Below the pieces are notes generated by a model. The model saw only the letters and a list, made by a program, of their open reading frames with translations. It searched no databases and was not told the origin of the DNA. The position numbers were made by a program, and so were the translations under genes. From Miltoncostaea marina (GTDB lineage Bacteria; Actinomycetota; Thermoleophilia; Miltoncostaeales; Miltoncostaeaceae), in contig NZ_CP064655.1 in NCBI RefSeq assembly GCF_018141525.1, positions 1,302,001 to 1,366,000 on the forward strand: a stretch of DNA of 64,000 nt, read 5' to 3'. This document shows, one piece after another, positions 27,623-35,702 of the stretch; position 1 is the stretch's first letter; every line of letters begins with the position of its first letter.

Positions 27623-27922
27623 GTGCCGAACTACGCCGTCATCGCCCTCGGGGGCAAGCAGTACCGCGTCCGCGAAGGCGAGCGCCTGCTCGTCGACCGC
27701 CTCGCCCACGACGAGGGGGCCAGCTTCCAGCCGCGCGTCCTCGCCACCGGTGACGACGGCGGCATCGCCGACGGCGGCGCCGTCACCGCGACGGTGGAGG
27801 AGCACGTGCTCGGCCGGAAGGTCCGCGTCTTCACCTACAAGCCGAAGCGGAACTCGCGCAGGTCGCGCGGGCACCGCTCGCGCCTGTCGCGGGTCCGCAT
27901 CGAGTCGATCACCGCCGGCTGA
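27623..27922 (+). CDS. rplU: Large ribosomal subunit protein bL21
   Basis: A 99-residue ribosomal protein binding 23S rRNA. The N-terminus [25 protein letters not shown] and the C-terminal basic tail [18 protein letters not shown] are characteristic. It starts with GTG after AGGAACAGGG. A -10-like TAACAT lies about 37 bases upstream. It heads the standard rplU-rpmA-obgE order. Confidence 0.97.
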   Translation: MPNYAVIALGGKQYRVREGERLLVDRLAHDEGASFQPRVLATGDDGGIADGGAVTATVEEHVLGRKVRVFTYKPKRNSRRSRGHRSRLSRVRIESITAG

Positions 27923-27938
27923 GCGAGGGAGGGCCGAG

Positions 27939-28205
27939 ATGGCACACAAGAAGGGTGGCGGCTCCAGCCGCAACGGTCGTGACTCCAAGCCGAAGATGCT
28001 CGGCGTGAAGGTGTTCGCCGGGCAGGTCGTGCCGGCCGGGTCGATCATCGTGCGCCAGCGCGGGACCCGCTTCAAGCCGGCCGACGGCACGGGGATCGGC
28101 CGCGACCACACGATCTTCGCCACGGTCTCCGGCCGCGTGGAGTTCACGCAGGGCCGCAAGGGCCGGCGCATCTTCGTGCGCCCCGAGGAGCCCGCGGCCG
28201 TCTAG
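27939..28205 (+). CDS. rpmA: Large ribosomal subunit protein bL27
   Basis: An 88-residue protein near the peptidyl-transferase centre. It opens [16 protein letters not shown], so no cleavable Firmicutes-type leader precedes the functional N-terminus. The motifs [20 protein letters not shown] and [10 protein letters not shown] are typical. A GAGGGAGGG ribosome site precedes the ATG. Confidence 0.98.
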   Translation: MAHKKGGGSSRNGRDSKPKMLGVKVFAGQVVPAGSIIVRQRGTRFKPADGTGIGRDHTIFATVSGRVEFTQGRKGRRIFVRPEEPAAV

Positions 28206-28221
28206 CGGGCGCCGCTCCCGG

Positions 28222-29175
28222 GTGGCCTTCACCGACACGGCGCAGATCAACGTGGAGGGCGGCCACGGCGGGAACGGCTGCCTGTCGTTCCGCCGCGAGC
28301 CGAAGATCCCGCGCGGCGGGCCCGACGGCGGCAACGGCGGCCGGGGCGGCGGCGTCGTGCTCGAGGCCGACGAGCAGGTCACCGACCTCTCGCGCTTCCG
28401 GCACGCCGTGCACCACCGTGCGGCGAACGGGGGCCACGGGCAGGGCAAGTCGCGCCACGGGCACGCGGGCGCCGACCTGGTCGTCCCCGTGCCGCCCGGC
28501 ACGCGGGTCATCCGCGACGGGCACACCATCGCCGAGCTGGTCCACCCGGGGGACCGGGTCGCGGTCGCGCGCGGCGGCGACGGCGGCATCGGCAACAAGG
28601 CCTTCAAGTCGTCGACCCGCCAGGCGCCCCGCACCACCGTCCCGGGCGCGGCGGGCGAGGAGGCGTGGCTGCGCCTGGAGCTGCGCCTGCCGGTCGACGT
28701 GGCGATCGTCGGCCTGCCGAACGCCGGCAAGAGCGCCGTGCTCGTGGCGCTGACCGGCGCCGGCGCCACCGTCGCCCCGTACCCGCAGTCCACCCGCGAG
28801 CCGGCCCTGGGGCCGCTCGAGGACGAGGACGGCAACCTCTACCTGGTGGCCGACCTCCCCGGCGTCGACGCCGACGGCACCCCCCGTCGCGACGCCCACC
28901 TCGGGCAGCTCGAGCGCGCCGCCGTGGTGCTGCACGTGATCGACGGCGGCGACCCCGAGCCCGCCGCCGAGCGGATCGCGCGCGTGCGGGAGGGGATCGC
29001 CCCGTTCGTGCCCGAGGGCGCCCACGAGGTCGTGGTCGCCACGCGCGCCGACGCGCCGGGCGCGTCGCCCGGGCCGGCCGACCTGGCGGTCGACGCCGAG
29101 ACCGGCTCGGGCGTCGACGAGCTGCGGGAGCGGCTGCTCGGCATCCTCAGCGCCCGCCGCCGGCAGCCCCGCTGA
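28222..29175 (+). CDS. obgE: Obg-family GTPase, short and with divergent G4 motif
   Basis: A 317-residue GTPase involved in large-subunit maturation. The glycine-rich Obg domain (~1-155) is well conserved (GGHGGNGCLSFRREPKIPRGGPDGGNGG). The G domain has G1 GLPNAGKS and G3 DLPG, but the switch reads YPQST rather than YPFTT, and the guanine-specifying NKxD is replaced by TRAD (VVVATRADAP). G5 (usually SAx) is also weak. The C-terminal OCT extension found in many actinobacterial homologues is absent. GTG start. Position after rplU-rpmA supports obgE; nucleotide specificity may be altered. Confidence 0.93.
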   Translation: MAFTDTAQINVEGGHGGNGCLSFRREPKIPRGGPDGGNGGRGGGVVLEADEQVTDLSRFRHAVHHRAANGGHGQGKSRHGHAGADLVVPVPPGTRVIRDGHTIAELVHPGDRVAVARGGDGGIGNKAFKSSTRQAPRTTVPGAAGEEAWLRLELRLPVDVAIVGLPNAGKSAVLVALTGAGATVAPYPQSTREPALGPLEDEDGNLYLVADLPGVDADGTPRRDAHLGQLERAAVVLHVIDGGDPEPAAERIARVREGIAPFVPEGAHEVVVATRADAPGASPGPADLAVDAETGSGVDELRERLLGILSARRRQPR

Positions 29176-29179
29176 CCCC

Positions 29180-30325
29180 GTGGCGGTCCTGGTCGTCAAG
29201 CTCGGCACGTCGACGCTCGTCGACCCCGCGGGGGAGCTGCGCCACGAGGTGCTCGACGCGCGCGTGCGCGACCTCGTGCGCGCCCGCCGCCAGGGCCATC
29301 ACCCGGTGCTGGTCAGCAGCGGGGCGATCGCCTGCGGTCTCGGCCGCCTCGGCATCCGCCGGCGGCCGAGCGCGCTCGGCGACCTGCAGGCGGCCTCGGC
29401 CGTGGGGCAGGGGGTGCTCTTCCAGCGCTACGCGGAGGCCTTCGCCCCCCACGGGGTGGTGCCCGCCCAGGTGCTGCTCACCTCGTCCGACCTCGCGAGC
29501 CGCTCGACGTACCTCAACGCCCGCACCACGCTGCAGCGGCTGCTCGAGCTGGGCACGGTGCCGGTGATCAACGAGAACGACACCACCGCCACGGACGAGC
29601 TGACCTTCGGCGACAACGACGTGCTGGCCGCCCAGGTCGCGCTGCTGCTCGGGGCGCGGTGGCTGCTGCTGCTGACCGACCGCGAGGGGCTCTACACGAC
29701 GGGCGCGGACGGGCCCGAGCTGCTCGGCGACGTGCCCGCCGGGACGGCGCCGGACCAGATCCCGCTCGCCGACATGGCGGGCTCGGGCAGCGGGCGCGGC
29801 GGCATCGCGAGCAAGATCGCGTCGGCCAGCATGGCGACCGGCGGCGGCGTCACCACCGTGATCGCCTCGGGCACCGCCGACGGGGTGGTCCCCGCGGTCG
29901 CGTCGGGCCATCACGTGGGCACCCGGTTCGGGCCGGCGCCGCGGCCCGAGGCCGCCTTCAAGCTGTGGCTGCGACACGCCAAGCCGGTGCTCGGCCGGGT
30001 GGTCGTCGACGGCGGCGCGGCCCGCGCGCTGCGCGAACGCGGGACGTCGCTGCTGGCGGTGGGCGTGCTCGCCGCCGAGGGCGCGTTCCTCGCGGGCGAC
30101 GCAGTGGAGGTGGTGGCGCAGGGCGACGGCTCGGTCGTGGGCAAGGGGATCTCCTCCATGCCCGCCGCCGAGGTGCGGATGGTGGCCGGCCTCAAGACGG
30201 AGGCGGTCCGCGAGCGGGTGCCCGGGGCGGCGCCCCAGGTGATCCACCGCGACCAGTTCGTGCTCGCCGACCCGCGGCACGCCGACGGCGGCCGATCCGG
30301 CCATGGTCTAATGGAGGCGTCGTGA
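29180..30325 (+). CDS. proB: Glutamate 5-kinase
   Basis: A 381-residue kinase carrying out the first step of proline synthesis. The amino-acid kinase domain shows VVKLGTSTLVD, LVSSGAIACG, VPVINENDTTATDELTFGDND and GRGGIASKIASA. A C-terminal PUA domain (from about 275, GRVVVDGGAARAL) is present, as in feedback-regulated enzymes. The GTG start follows obgE by four bases, and its stop overlaps the proA GTG. Confidence 0.96.
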   Translation: MAVLVVKLGTSTLVDPAGELRHEVLDARVRDLVRARRQGHHPVLVSSGAIACGLGRLGIRRRPSALGDLQAASAVGQGVLFQRYAEAFAPHGVVPAQVLLTSSDLASRSTYLNARTTLQRLLELGTVPVINENDTTATDELTFGDNDVLAAQVALLLGARWLLLLTDREGLYTTGADGPELLGDVPAGTAPDQIPLADMAGSGSGRGGIASKIASASMATGGGVTTVIASGTADGVVPAVASGHHVGTRFGPAPRPEAAFKLWLRHAKPVLGRVVVDGGAARALRERGTSLLAVGVLAAEGAFLAGDAVEVVAQGDGSVVGKGISSMPAAEVRMVAGLKTEAVRERVPGAAPQVIHRDQFVLADPRHADGGRSGHGLMEAS

Positions 30326-31575
30326 CGGATCTCGAGCGAGTGGTCGGTGACGTCCGGGCCGCCAGCCGGATACTCGCCCGGATGCCCGGGCGCCGACGCG
30401 ACGAGGCGCTGCTCGAGATGGCCGACGCGCTCGAGCGTCGCGCGGGCGAGATCCTGCGCGAGAACCGCCAGGACCTGGAGGCCGCCAAGCGCGAGCGGGC
30501 CGCGCCGGCCGTCATCGACCGGCTGCTGCTCGACGAGGACCGCATCGCGGACATGGCCGCCGGCGTGCGCGCGGTGGCGGCGCTCGAGGACCCGATCGGC
30601 CGCATCGACGGCGGCCGGCGGCTGCCGAACGGCCTGGAGATCGTGCGCAAGCGCGTGCCGCTCGGCGTGGTGGCGGTCGTCTACGAGGGCCGGCCCAACG
30701 TCACCGCCGACGCCGTGGCCCTGTGCCTGAAGAGCGGCAACGCGGTCATCCTGCGGGGCAGCCGCCTCGCCCTGCGCTCGAACCTGATCATCGCGGAGGT
30801 GCTGACGGGCGCGCTGATCGAGGCCGACGCGCCCCGCTGGGCGGTCGCCCTCCTCGGCGCCGACCGCGAGGAGCTGCGCCGGCTGGTGCAGCTCGAGGAC
30901 AGCATCGACCTCGCCATCCCGCGCGGCGGCGAGGAGCTGAAGCGCTTCCTGCGCCAGCACGCCCGGGTGCCGGTCATCTACGCGGCGTCGGGCAACAACC
31001 ACGTCTACGTGCACGCCGACGCCGACCCGGAGATGGCGGTCCGGATCGCGGTCAACGCCAAGGTGCAGCGGCCGGGGGTCTGCAACGCGGCCGAGACCCT
31101 GCTCGTGCACCGCGACGCGGCGCCGGCGGTGCTCGCCGCCGCCGCCGAGAAGCTGGGCGCCAGCGGCGTCGAGCTGCGCGTGGACGCGGCCGGCAGGGAG
31201 TTGCTCGGCGAGGCCGGCGCCGCGCTCGCCGAGGCGACCGAGCAGGACTACGCGACCGAGTTCCTCGACCTGGTGATGGCCGTGCGGGTCGTCGACTCGC
31301 TGGAGCAGGCCGTCGAGCACATCGCGACGCACGGCTCGGGGCACTCCGAGGCCATCGTCACCGGGTCGCTGGCCGCCGCCCGCGAGTTCGAGGAGGCGGT
31401 CGACGCCGCGGTCGTCTACGTCAACGCGTCGACCCGCTTCACCGACGGCGGCGAGTTCGGGATGGGGGCCGAGATCGGCATCTCGACCCAGAAGCTGCAC
31501 GCGCGTGGGCCGATCGGTCTCGCCGAGCTCACGTCCTACACCTACGTCGTCACCGGCGACGGCCACCTCCGCTGA
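30322..31575 (+). CDS. proA: Glutamate-5-semialdehyde dehydrogenase
   Basis: A 417-residue enzyme that reduces gamma-glutamyl phosphate to the semialdehyde with NADPH, next step after ProB. The catalytic Cys is C254 in QRPGVCNAAETLL; the NADP-binding region includes YEGRPNVTADAVALCLKSGNAVILRGS. GGEFGMGAEIGISTQKLHARGP marks the C-terminus. A GGAGG ribosome site lies in the proB tail. It is translationally coupled to proB. Confidence 0.97.
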   Translation: MTDLERVVGDVRAASRILARMPGRRRDEALLEMADALERRAGEILRENRQDLEAAKRERAAPAVIDRLLLDEDRIADMAAGVRAVAALEDPIGRIDGGRRLPNGLEIVRKRVPLGVVAVVYEGRPNVTADAVALCLKSGNAVILRGSRLALRSNLIIAEVLTGALIEADAPRWAVALLGADREELRRLVQLEDSIDLAIPRGGEELKRFLRQHARVPVIYAASGNNHVYVHADADPEMAVRIAVNAKVQRPGVCNAAETLLVHRDAAPAVLAAAAEKLGASGVELRVDAAGRELLGEAGAALAEATEQDYATEFLDLVMAVRVVDSLEQAVEHIATHGSGHSEAIVTGSLAAAREFEEAVDAAVVYVNASTRFTDGGEFGMGAEIGISTQKLHARGPIGLAELTSYTYVVTGDGHLR

Positions 31576-32221
31576 GTCCGCCGGGGTCGGGGTCCTCGGG
31601 GGGACCTTCGACCCGCCCCACATCGGCCACCTGGTCGTGGCCCGCGAGGCCCTCTGGCAGCTGGGCCTGGCGGAGGTGCGGCTGGTGCCCGCGCGGCGCC
31701 CGCCCCACAAGGAGCGCGACGACATCGCCGACCCCGAGCTGCGCGCGGAGCTGCTCCAGGCCGCCGTCGCCGGCGTCCCCGGCCTGGTCGTGTCGCGGGC
31801 CGAGCTCGAGCGACCCGCGCCCTCCTACACCGCCGAGACGCTCGAGGCGATGGCCGCCGCCGAGCCCGGCCGGCCCCTGTGGTTCATCCTGGGCGCCGAC
31901 CAGCTCGACGGGTTCACCGGCTGGCACCGGCCCCGCGACATCGTGCGCGCCGCCCGGCTGGCCGTCGTGGCGCGGGGCGACACCGACCGCGCCGCGCTGG
32001 CCGCGCTCGCCGAGCGGGTCGCGCCGGGCCGGGCCGACCTGATCGACGTCCCGCGGATCGACATCTCCTCGACGATGATCCGCGAGCGCATCGCCGCCGG
32101 GATCCCGGTGGATCACCTGATGCCGCAGCCGGTGGGCGAGGCGCTCCGTCGGCGGGGTCTGGTACCCTCGCCAACCATCTCCGTTCGCCGAAAGGAACAG
32201 CAGCGACCTCGCTCGAGCTGA
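31505..32221 (+). CDS. nadD: Nicotinate-nucleotide adenylyltransferase (start uncertain)
   Basis: The enzyme joins ATP and nicotinate mononucleotide to make deamido-NAD. The nucleotidyl-transferase motifs are GVLGGTFDPPHIGHL near the N-terminus and ISSTMIRERI near the C-terminus. The only ordinary start (GTG) gives a 238-residue product with a Ser/Pro/Thr-rich N-terminal extension of about 27 residues and 71 bases of overlap with proA. NadD normally begins just before GVLGGTF; at that place (31586) only GTC codons occur, so a rare start is possible. Confidence 0.92.
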   Translation: MGRSVSPSSRPTPTSSPATATSAESAGVGVLGGTFDPPHIGHLVVAREALWQLGLAEVRLVPARRPPHKERDDIADPELRAELLQAAVAGVPGLVVSRAELERPAPSYTAETLEAMAAAEPGRPLWFILGADQLDGFTGWHRPRDIVRAARLAVVARGDTDRAALAALAERVAPGRADLIDVPRIDISSTMIRERIAAGIPVDHLMPQPVGEALRRRGLVPSPTISVRRKEQQRPRSS

Positions 32222-32559
32222 CTCTGGCCGCCGCGCAAGCCGCGGAGTCCAAGAACGCCAGGGACATCGTGATCCTCGACATGCGAGGGCTGGTGGCCTA
32301 CGCCGACTACATCGTCGTCTGCACCGGTCGCACGCCGCGCCAGACGAAGGCCATCGCCGACGAGGTGCGCCAGCGGATGAAGAAGGACCACGGCATCCTG
32401 GCGCGCCGGGTCGAGGGCGAGCGCGAGGGGGAGTGGATCCTGGTGGACCTCCTCGACACGGTGGTCCACGTCTTCACCCCCGAGGCCCGCGACTTCTACC
32501 GGCTCGACCGGCTGTGGCGCGAGGCCCCACGCCAGGAGTACGCGGCAGCGGCCTCGTAG
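32218..32559 (+). CDS. rsfS: Ribosome silencing factor RsfS (probable CTG start)
   Basis: A 113-residue protein that binds uL14 and prevents subunit joining in starved cells. It contains the family core NARDIVILDMRGLVAYADYIVVCTGRTPRQTKAIADEV and GEWILVDLLDTVVHVFTPEARDFYRLDRLW. The predicted start is a CTG lying across the nadD stop (CTGA), equivalent to the GTGA and ATGA junctions elsewhere here. No ATG, GTG or TTG is available nearby in frame. It is the last gene of the housekeeping run. Confidence 0.92.
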   Translation: MTLAAAQAAESKNARDIVILDMRGLVAYADYIVVCTGRTPRQTKAIADEVRQRMKKDHGILARRVEGEREGEWILVDLLDTVVHVFTPEARDFYRLDRLWREAPRQEYAAAAS

Positions 32560-32638
32560 GGCGCCCCCGGCCGGCGGGCCGGGTGAGGGGGGAGTGGCTC
32601 TGGCGACCGCCCGGCGCCGCCTGGACCCAGAGGGCGTT

Positions 32639-32880
32639 CGTCGGTCGCGCCGATCGGCGGTGACCCGGGCGGCGGCCCGGTCGCCGCGTGGCGCCAAGTG
32701 GCGCACGTCGGTCGCGTCATTCGGCGCTGACCCCGTCGCCGCCTCAGGGGCCGCCTCGCGCCGAATGGCGCACGCCGGTCGCGTCATCCGGCGGTGACCC
32801 CCGTCGCCGCCTCCCGGCGGCCAATCGACGCAAGCCCGTCGCGTCAATCGGCGGCGACCCCCCGGCGGGGGGGCGACCCG
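32639..32880. repeat. Intergenic tandem array of ~60-67 bp degenerate repeats
   Basis: Four units begin at 32639, 32706, 32773 and 32833 (lengths 67, 67, 60 and a partial). Each opens with a form of CGTCGGTCGCGTCATTCGGC followed by GGTGACCC; the first two end in TGGCGCA. The first unit contains GCGCCAAGTGGCGCAC, the same inverted motif as the array after rng. Sequence between units is not unique as in CRISPR spacers. No gene is apparent. Confidence 0.82.
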
Positions 32881-33232
32881 GCTCGGCGGGCGGCGGGCCG
32901 GGTCCGCGAACCGGGCCGAGGGGCGGAACGGGGCCGGGCTGATCCCGGCCACGCGGCCGACGCGGGTGGGCATGAGACCCCGCAAGACTGCTGATCTCCA
33001 ACCCTATGCGAGGGCGCGCCGATTTGTAAAGAGCTTTGAAACGACGCCCCGAGTCGCCGGAACTGGTCTTTACCGGTGGCGACGATCGGGCTTCACTGTG
33101 CGTCGCACACGATCCGCCTGCCCGGCCGGCCGCACCACCGTGCCGACCTCGGCACCCGCCGCCGGGCCCACACCGCGCACGTCTCGCGCGCCTCGCGCAT
33201 CGTCCCCCGCACCCGTCCCCCTGGTGACGCCC
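32881..33232. other. Intergenic region before the polysaccharide locus
   Basis: About 350 bases without a convincing gene. A pocket near 32985-33045 is clearly richer in A/T than its surroundings (GATTTGTAAAGAGCTTTGAAAC), and TTGAAA at 33036 could be a -35 box, but no good -10 lies at the right distance. This is the likely site of the promoter for the polysaccharide operon. Confidence 0.5.
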
Positions 33233-34111
33233 ATGCCTGACCGACCGATGCCCGGTACCACCGGGTCACGCCACGCATACGACGCCGCCACCGCCGAGCC
33301 GAGCGCCGCGGACCGGCGGCCGGTGTCGCTGTCCGTCGTCATGCCGGTCTACAACGAGGCCCGCACGGTGGCCCGCGCCGTGCGGGAGGTGCTCGCGGTC
33401 GAGTACCCGGCGCCCATGGAGCTGATCGTCGTCGACGACGGCAGCGACGACGGCACCTCGCTCGAGCTCGCCCTCATCTCGGACCGCCGCGTGCGCGTGC
33501 ACCGCCACCCGACCAACCTCGGCAAGGGGGCGGCCGTCCGCACGGGGTTCACGCTCGCCACGGGCACCCACGTGCTGCCGTTCGACGCCGACCTCGAGTA
33601 CTCGCCGGAGGACGTGCCGCGGATGCTCGCGCCGATCCAGGCCGGCCGCTGCGACGTCGTCTACGGCACCCGCCTGTTCGGGGTCAACACCGTCTACCAG
33701 TCGTACCGCTACGCGATGGGCAACCGCATCACGACCCTCGCGGCCAACGTGCTGTTCGACAGCTACATCCGCGACCTGCACACCTGCCTCAAGCTGCTGC
33801 CGCGCGACCTGGTGCTCGAGCTGCCGCTGCGCGAGACCGGCTTCGGCCTGGACACCGAGATCACCGCCTCCCTGCTGCGGCTGGGCGTGCGCCCGTTCGA
33901 GGTGCCGGTCAGCTACCACAGCCGCACCCACGCGGAGGGCAAGAAGCTCTCCTGGCGCGACGGGGTGGAGTGCCTGCAGATCCTCGGCCGGGTGCGCTTC
34001 GCCCGTCGCAGGGGCCGGCGCGCGGGCGTGCCCGCCGCGCGGCCGGTGCGGGTGGGCGAGGCGCCCGGCGCGGGCGCGCGCGTCGGCGACGCGGCGCCGG
34101 GGCGCGGATGA
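33233..34111 (+). CDS. Family 2 glycosyltransferase, dolichyl-phosphate-sugar synthase type
   Basis: A 292-residue GT-A enzyme, likely transferring a sugar from a nucleotide donor to polyprenyl phosphate. Features are SLSVVMPVYNEARTV, the donor-binding VVDDGSDDGT, NLGKGAAVRTGF and the acidic PFDADLEYSPED. No membrane segment is present. The chosen ATG opens MPDRPMPG; the open frame upstream reads as noncoding low complexity. Its TGA overlaps the next ATG, so it leads the co-translated polysaccharide set. Confidence 0.9.
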   Translation: MPDRPMPGTTGSRHAYDAATAEPSAADRRPVSLSVVMPVYNEARTVARAVREVLAVEYPAPMELIVVDDGSDDGTSLELALISDRRVRVHRHPTNLGKGAAVRTGFTLATGTHVLPFDADLEYSPEDVPRMLAPIQAGRCDVVYGTRLFGVNTVYQSYRYAMGNRITTLAANVLFDSYIRDLHTCLKLLPRDLVLELPLRETGFGLDTEITASLLRLGVRPFEVPVSYHSRTHAEGKKLSWRDGVECLQILGRVRFARRRGRRAGVPAARPVRVGEAPGAGARVGDAAPGRG

Positions 34112-34569
34112 GGGGGCGCCGCACCGGGCGGGCGATCGCGCTGGGCGCGGTCGCCGGCGCCACGCTGCTCGGCCTCGCCGCCGCCCAGTCGGAGGCGGGC
34201 CGCTCGCTGCTGTCCGACGCGGGCCTGGCGGCGCCGCAGGAGGGCTACACGGCGCTCGCGTTCGCCCGCCCCGCGGAGCTGCCGGCCACGCCGGCTGCCG
34301 GCGCCGCGATCCCGGTCGGCTTCACCGTGGCCAACCGGGAGGGCGCCGCCCGCGCCTACGCCTGGCGCGTGGTGGAGGACCCGCCGGGCGGCGAGCCCGC
34401 CGTGCTGGCGCGCGGCCGGCTGCCGGTCGCCGACGGCGCCACGGCCGCCGCGCGCACGAGGGTGCGACCGTCCTGCGACGGCCCCCGCACGCGGGTGAGC
34501 GTGGCGCTCGACGACCCCGCCCGCAGGATCGGCTTCTGGGTGACCTGCTCGGCGGGGGCCGCCCCGTGA
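34108..34569 (+). CDS. Small exported or membrane-anchored protein
   Basis: A 153-residue protein beginning with a basic tip and one hydrophobic segment (about 9-26), probably a signal anchor. The rest is a compact beta-rich domain: GAAIPVGFTVANREGAARAYAWRVVED, then a C-terminal strand ending FWVTCSAGAAP. It recalls the DUF1616 or CARDB-like beta-sandwich modules in polysaccharide clusters, but the match is loose. ATGA and GTGA overlaps on both sides tie it to the glycosyltransferases. Function unknown. Confidence 0.75.
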   Translation: MRGRRTGRAIALGAVAGATLLGLAAAQSEAGRSLLSDAGLAAPQEGYTALAFARPAELPATPAAGAAIPVGFTVANREGAARAYAWRVVEDPPGGEPAVLARGRLPVADGATAAARTRVRPSCDGPRTRVSVALDDPARRIGFWVTCSAGAAP

Positions 34570-35702
34570 GCGGGCGCGGCCGCGAGCGCCGTCCGCGCAT
34601 CGCGCTCGTGACGGACTCCATCTTCCCGTACCACCGGGGCGGCAAGGAGCTGCGCTATCACGAGCTGGGGCGCCGCCTGGCCCGCCATGCCGACGTGGAG
34701 CTGTACACGATGCGCTGGTGGGGCGAGGGCGGCCGCCTGGCCGACGGCGTCACCTACCGGGCGGTGTGCCCGCGGGTCGAGATGTACGAGGACGGTCGGC
34801 GCTCCACCCGTCAGGCGCTCCTGTTCGCGCTCGGCTGCCTGCGCCTGGCGGCGCGGCCCTTCGACGTGGTCGAGGCCGACCACATGCCCTACCTGCAGCT
34901 CTTCCCGCTGCGCGCGATCACCCGCCTGCGCCGGCGCCGCCTGGTGGTGACCTGGCACGAGGTGTGGGGACCCGCCTACTGGCGCGCCTACCTCGGCCGG
35001 CGGGGGCGCCTGGCGTGGTGGGTCGAGCGGGCGGCGATGCGGCTGCCCGACGAGATCATCGCGGCGTCCGACGAGACGGCGCGGCGGCTGCGCGGGCACC
35101 TCGGGCCCGGCGCGCGCGTGACGGTGGCCCCGAACGGCATCGACATGGCGGCCGTGCGCGCCGCGCGGCCGGCCGGCCGGCCGGTCGACGTCACCACCGT
35201 GGGGCGGCTGCTGCCCCACAAGCGGGTCGACATGCTGATCGACGCCGTCGCGCTGCTGCGCGCCGGGGGCCGCGACGTGACCTGCCGGATCATCGGCACG
35301 GGCCCTCAGGCGGCGGAGCTCGCCGAGCGGGCCCGGCGCCAGGGCGTGGACGACCTCGTCGAGCTGCGCGAGGACGTCGATGACGGCTCCGAGCTCCTCG
35401 GGCTGCTCAAGTCGGCGCGCGCCTTCGCCTTCCCCTCCGAGCGCGAGGGCTTCGGCATCGCCGTGCTCGAGGCGCTGGCGTGCGGCCTGCCGGTCGTCAC
35501 CACGGCGGCGCCCGACAACCTGGCCACCGCCCTGGTGGAGCGCTCGGCCGGCGGGCTCGTGTGCGCGCCGCACGCGGGCGCCCTGGCGGACGGCATCGCC
35601 CGCGTCCTCGACGCCGGCGCGCCCGGCCGCGACGACGCCTGGCTCGCCGGTTACGACTGGGACGCGGTCAGCGAGACCGTCCGCACGGCGGTGCTGCCGT
35701 GA
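34566..35702 (+). CDS. Family 4 glycosyltransferase (GT-B)
   Basis: A 378-residue GT-B enzyme. The N-terminal acceptor half opens IALVTDSIFPYHRGGKELRYHELG; the C-terminal donor half has TTVGRLLPHKRVDMLIDAV and the donor-binding Glu region PSEREGFGIAVLEALACGLPVV, typical of GT4 retaining enzymes that use UDP- or GDP-sugars. The GTG start and stop are both in four-base overlaps with neighbours. Donor and acceptor are unknown. Confidence 0.93.
   Translation: MSGRGRERRPRIALVTDSIFPYHRGGKELRYHELGRRLARHADVELYTMRWWGEGGRLADGVTYRAVCPRVEMYEDGRRSTRQALLFALGCLRLAARPFDVVEADHMPYLQLFPLRAITRLRRRRLVVTWHEVWGPAYWRAYLGRRGRLAWWVERAAMRLPDEIIAASDETARRLRGHLGPGARVTVAPNGIDMAAVRAARPAGRPVDVTTVGRLLPHKRVDMLIDAVALLRAGGRDVTCRIIGTGPQAAELAERARRQGVDDLVELREDVDDGSELLGLLKSARAFAFPSEREGFGIAVLEALACGLPVVTTAAPDNLATALVERSAGGLVCAPHAGALADGIARVLDAGAPGRDDAWLAGYDWDAVSETVRTAVLP

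Noticed and set aside
29659-31575. ProA with a long N-terminal extension
   Set aside because: The open frame runs back through proB in a noncoding frame. The GTG overlapping the proB stop gives the normal ProA length.
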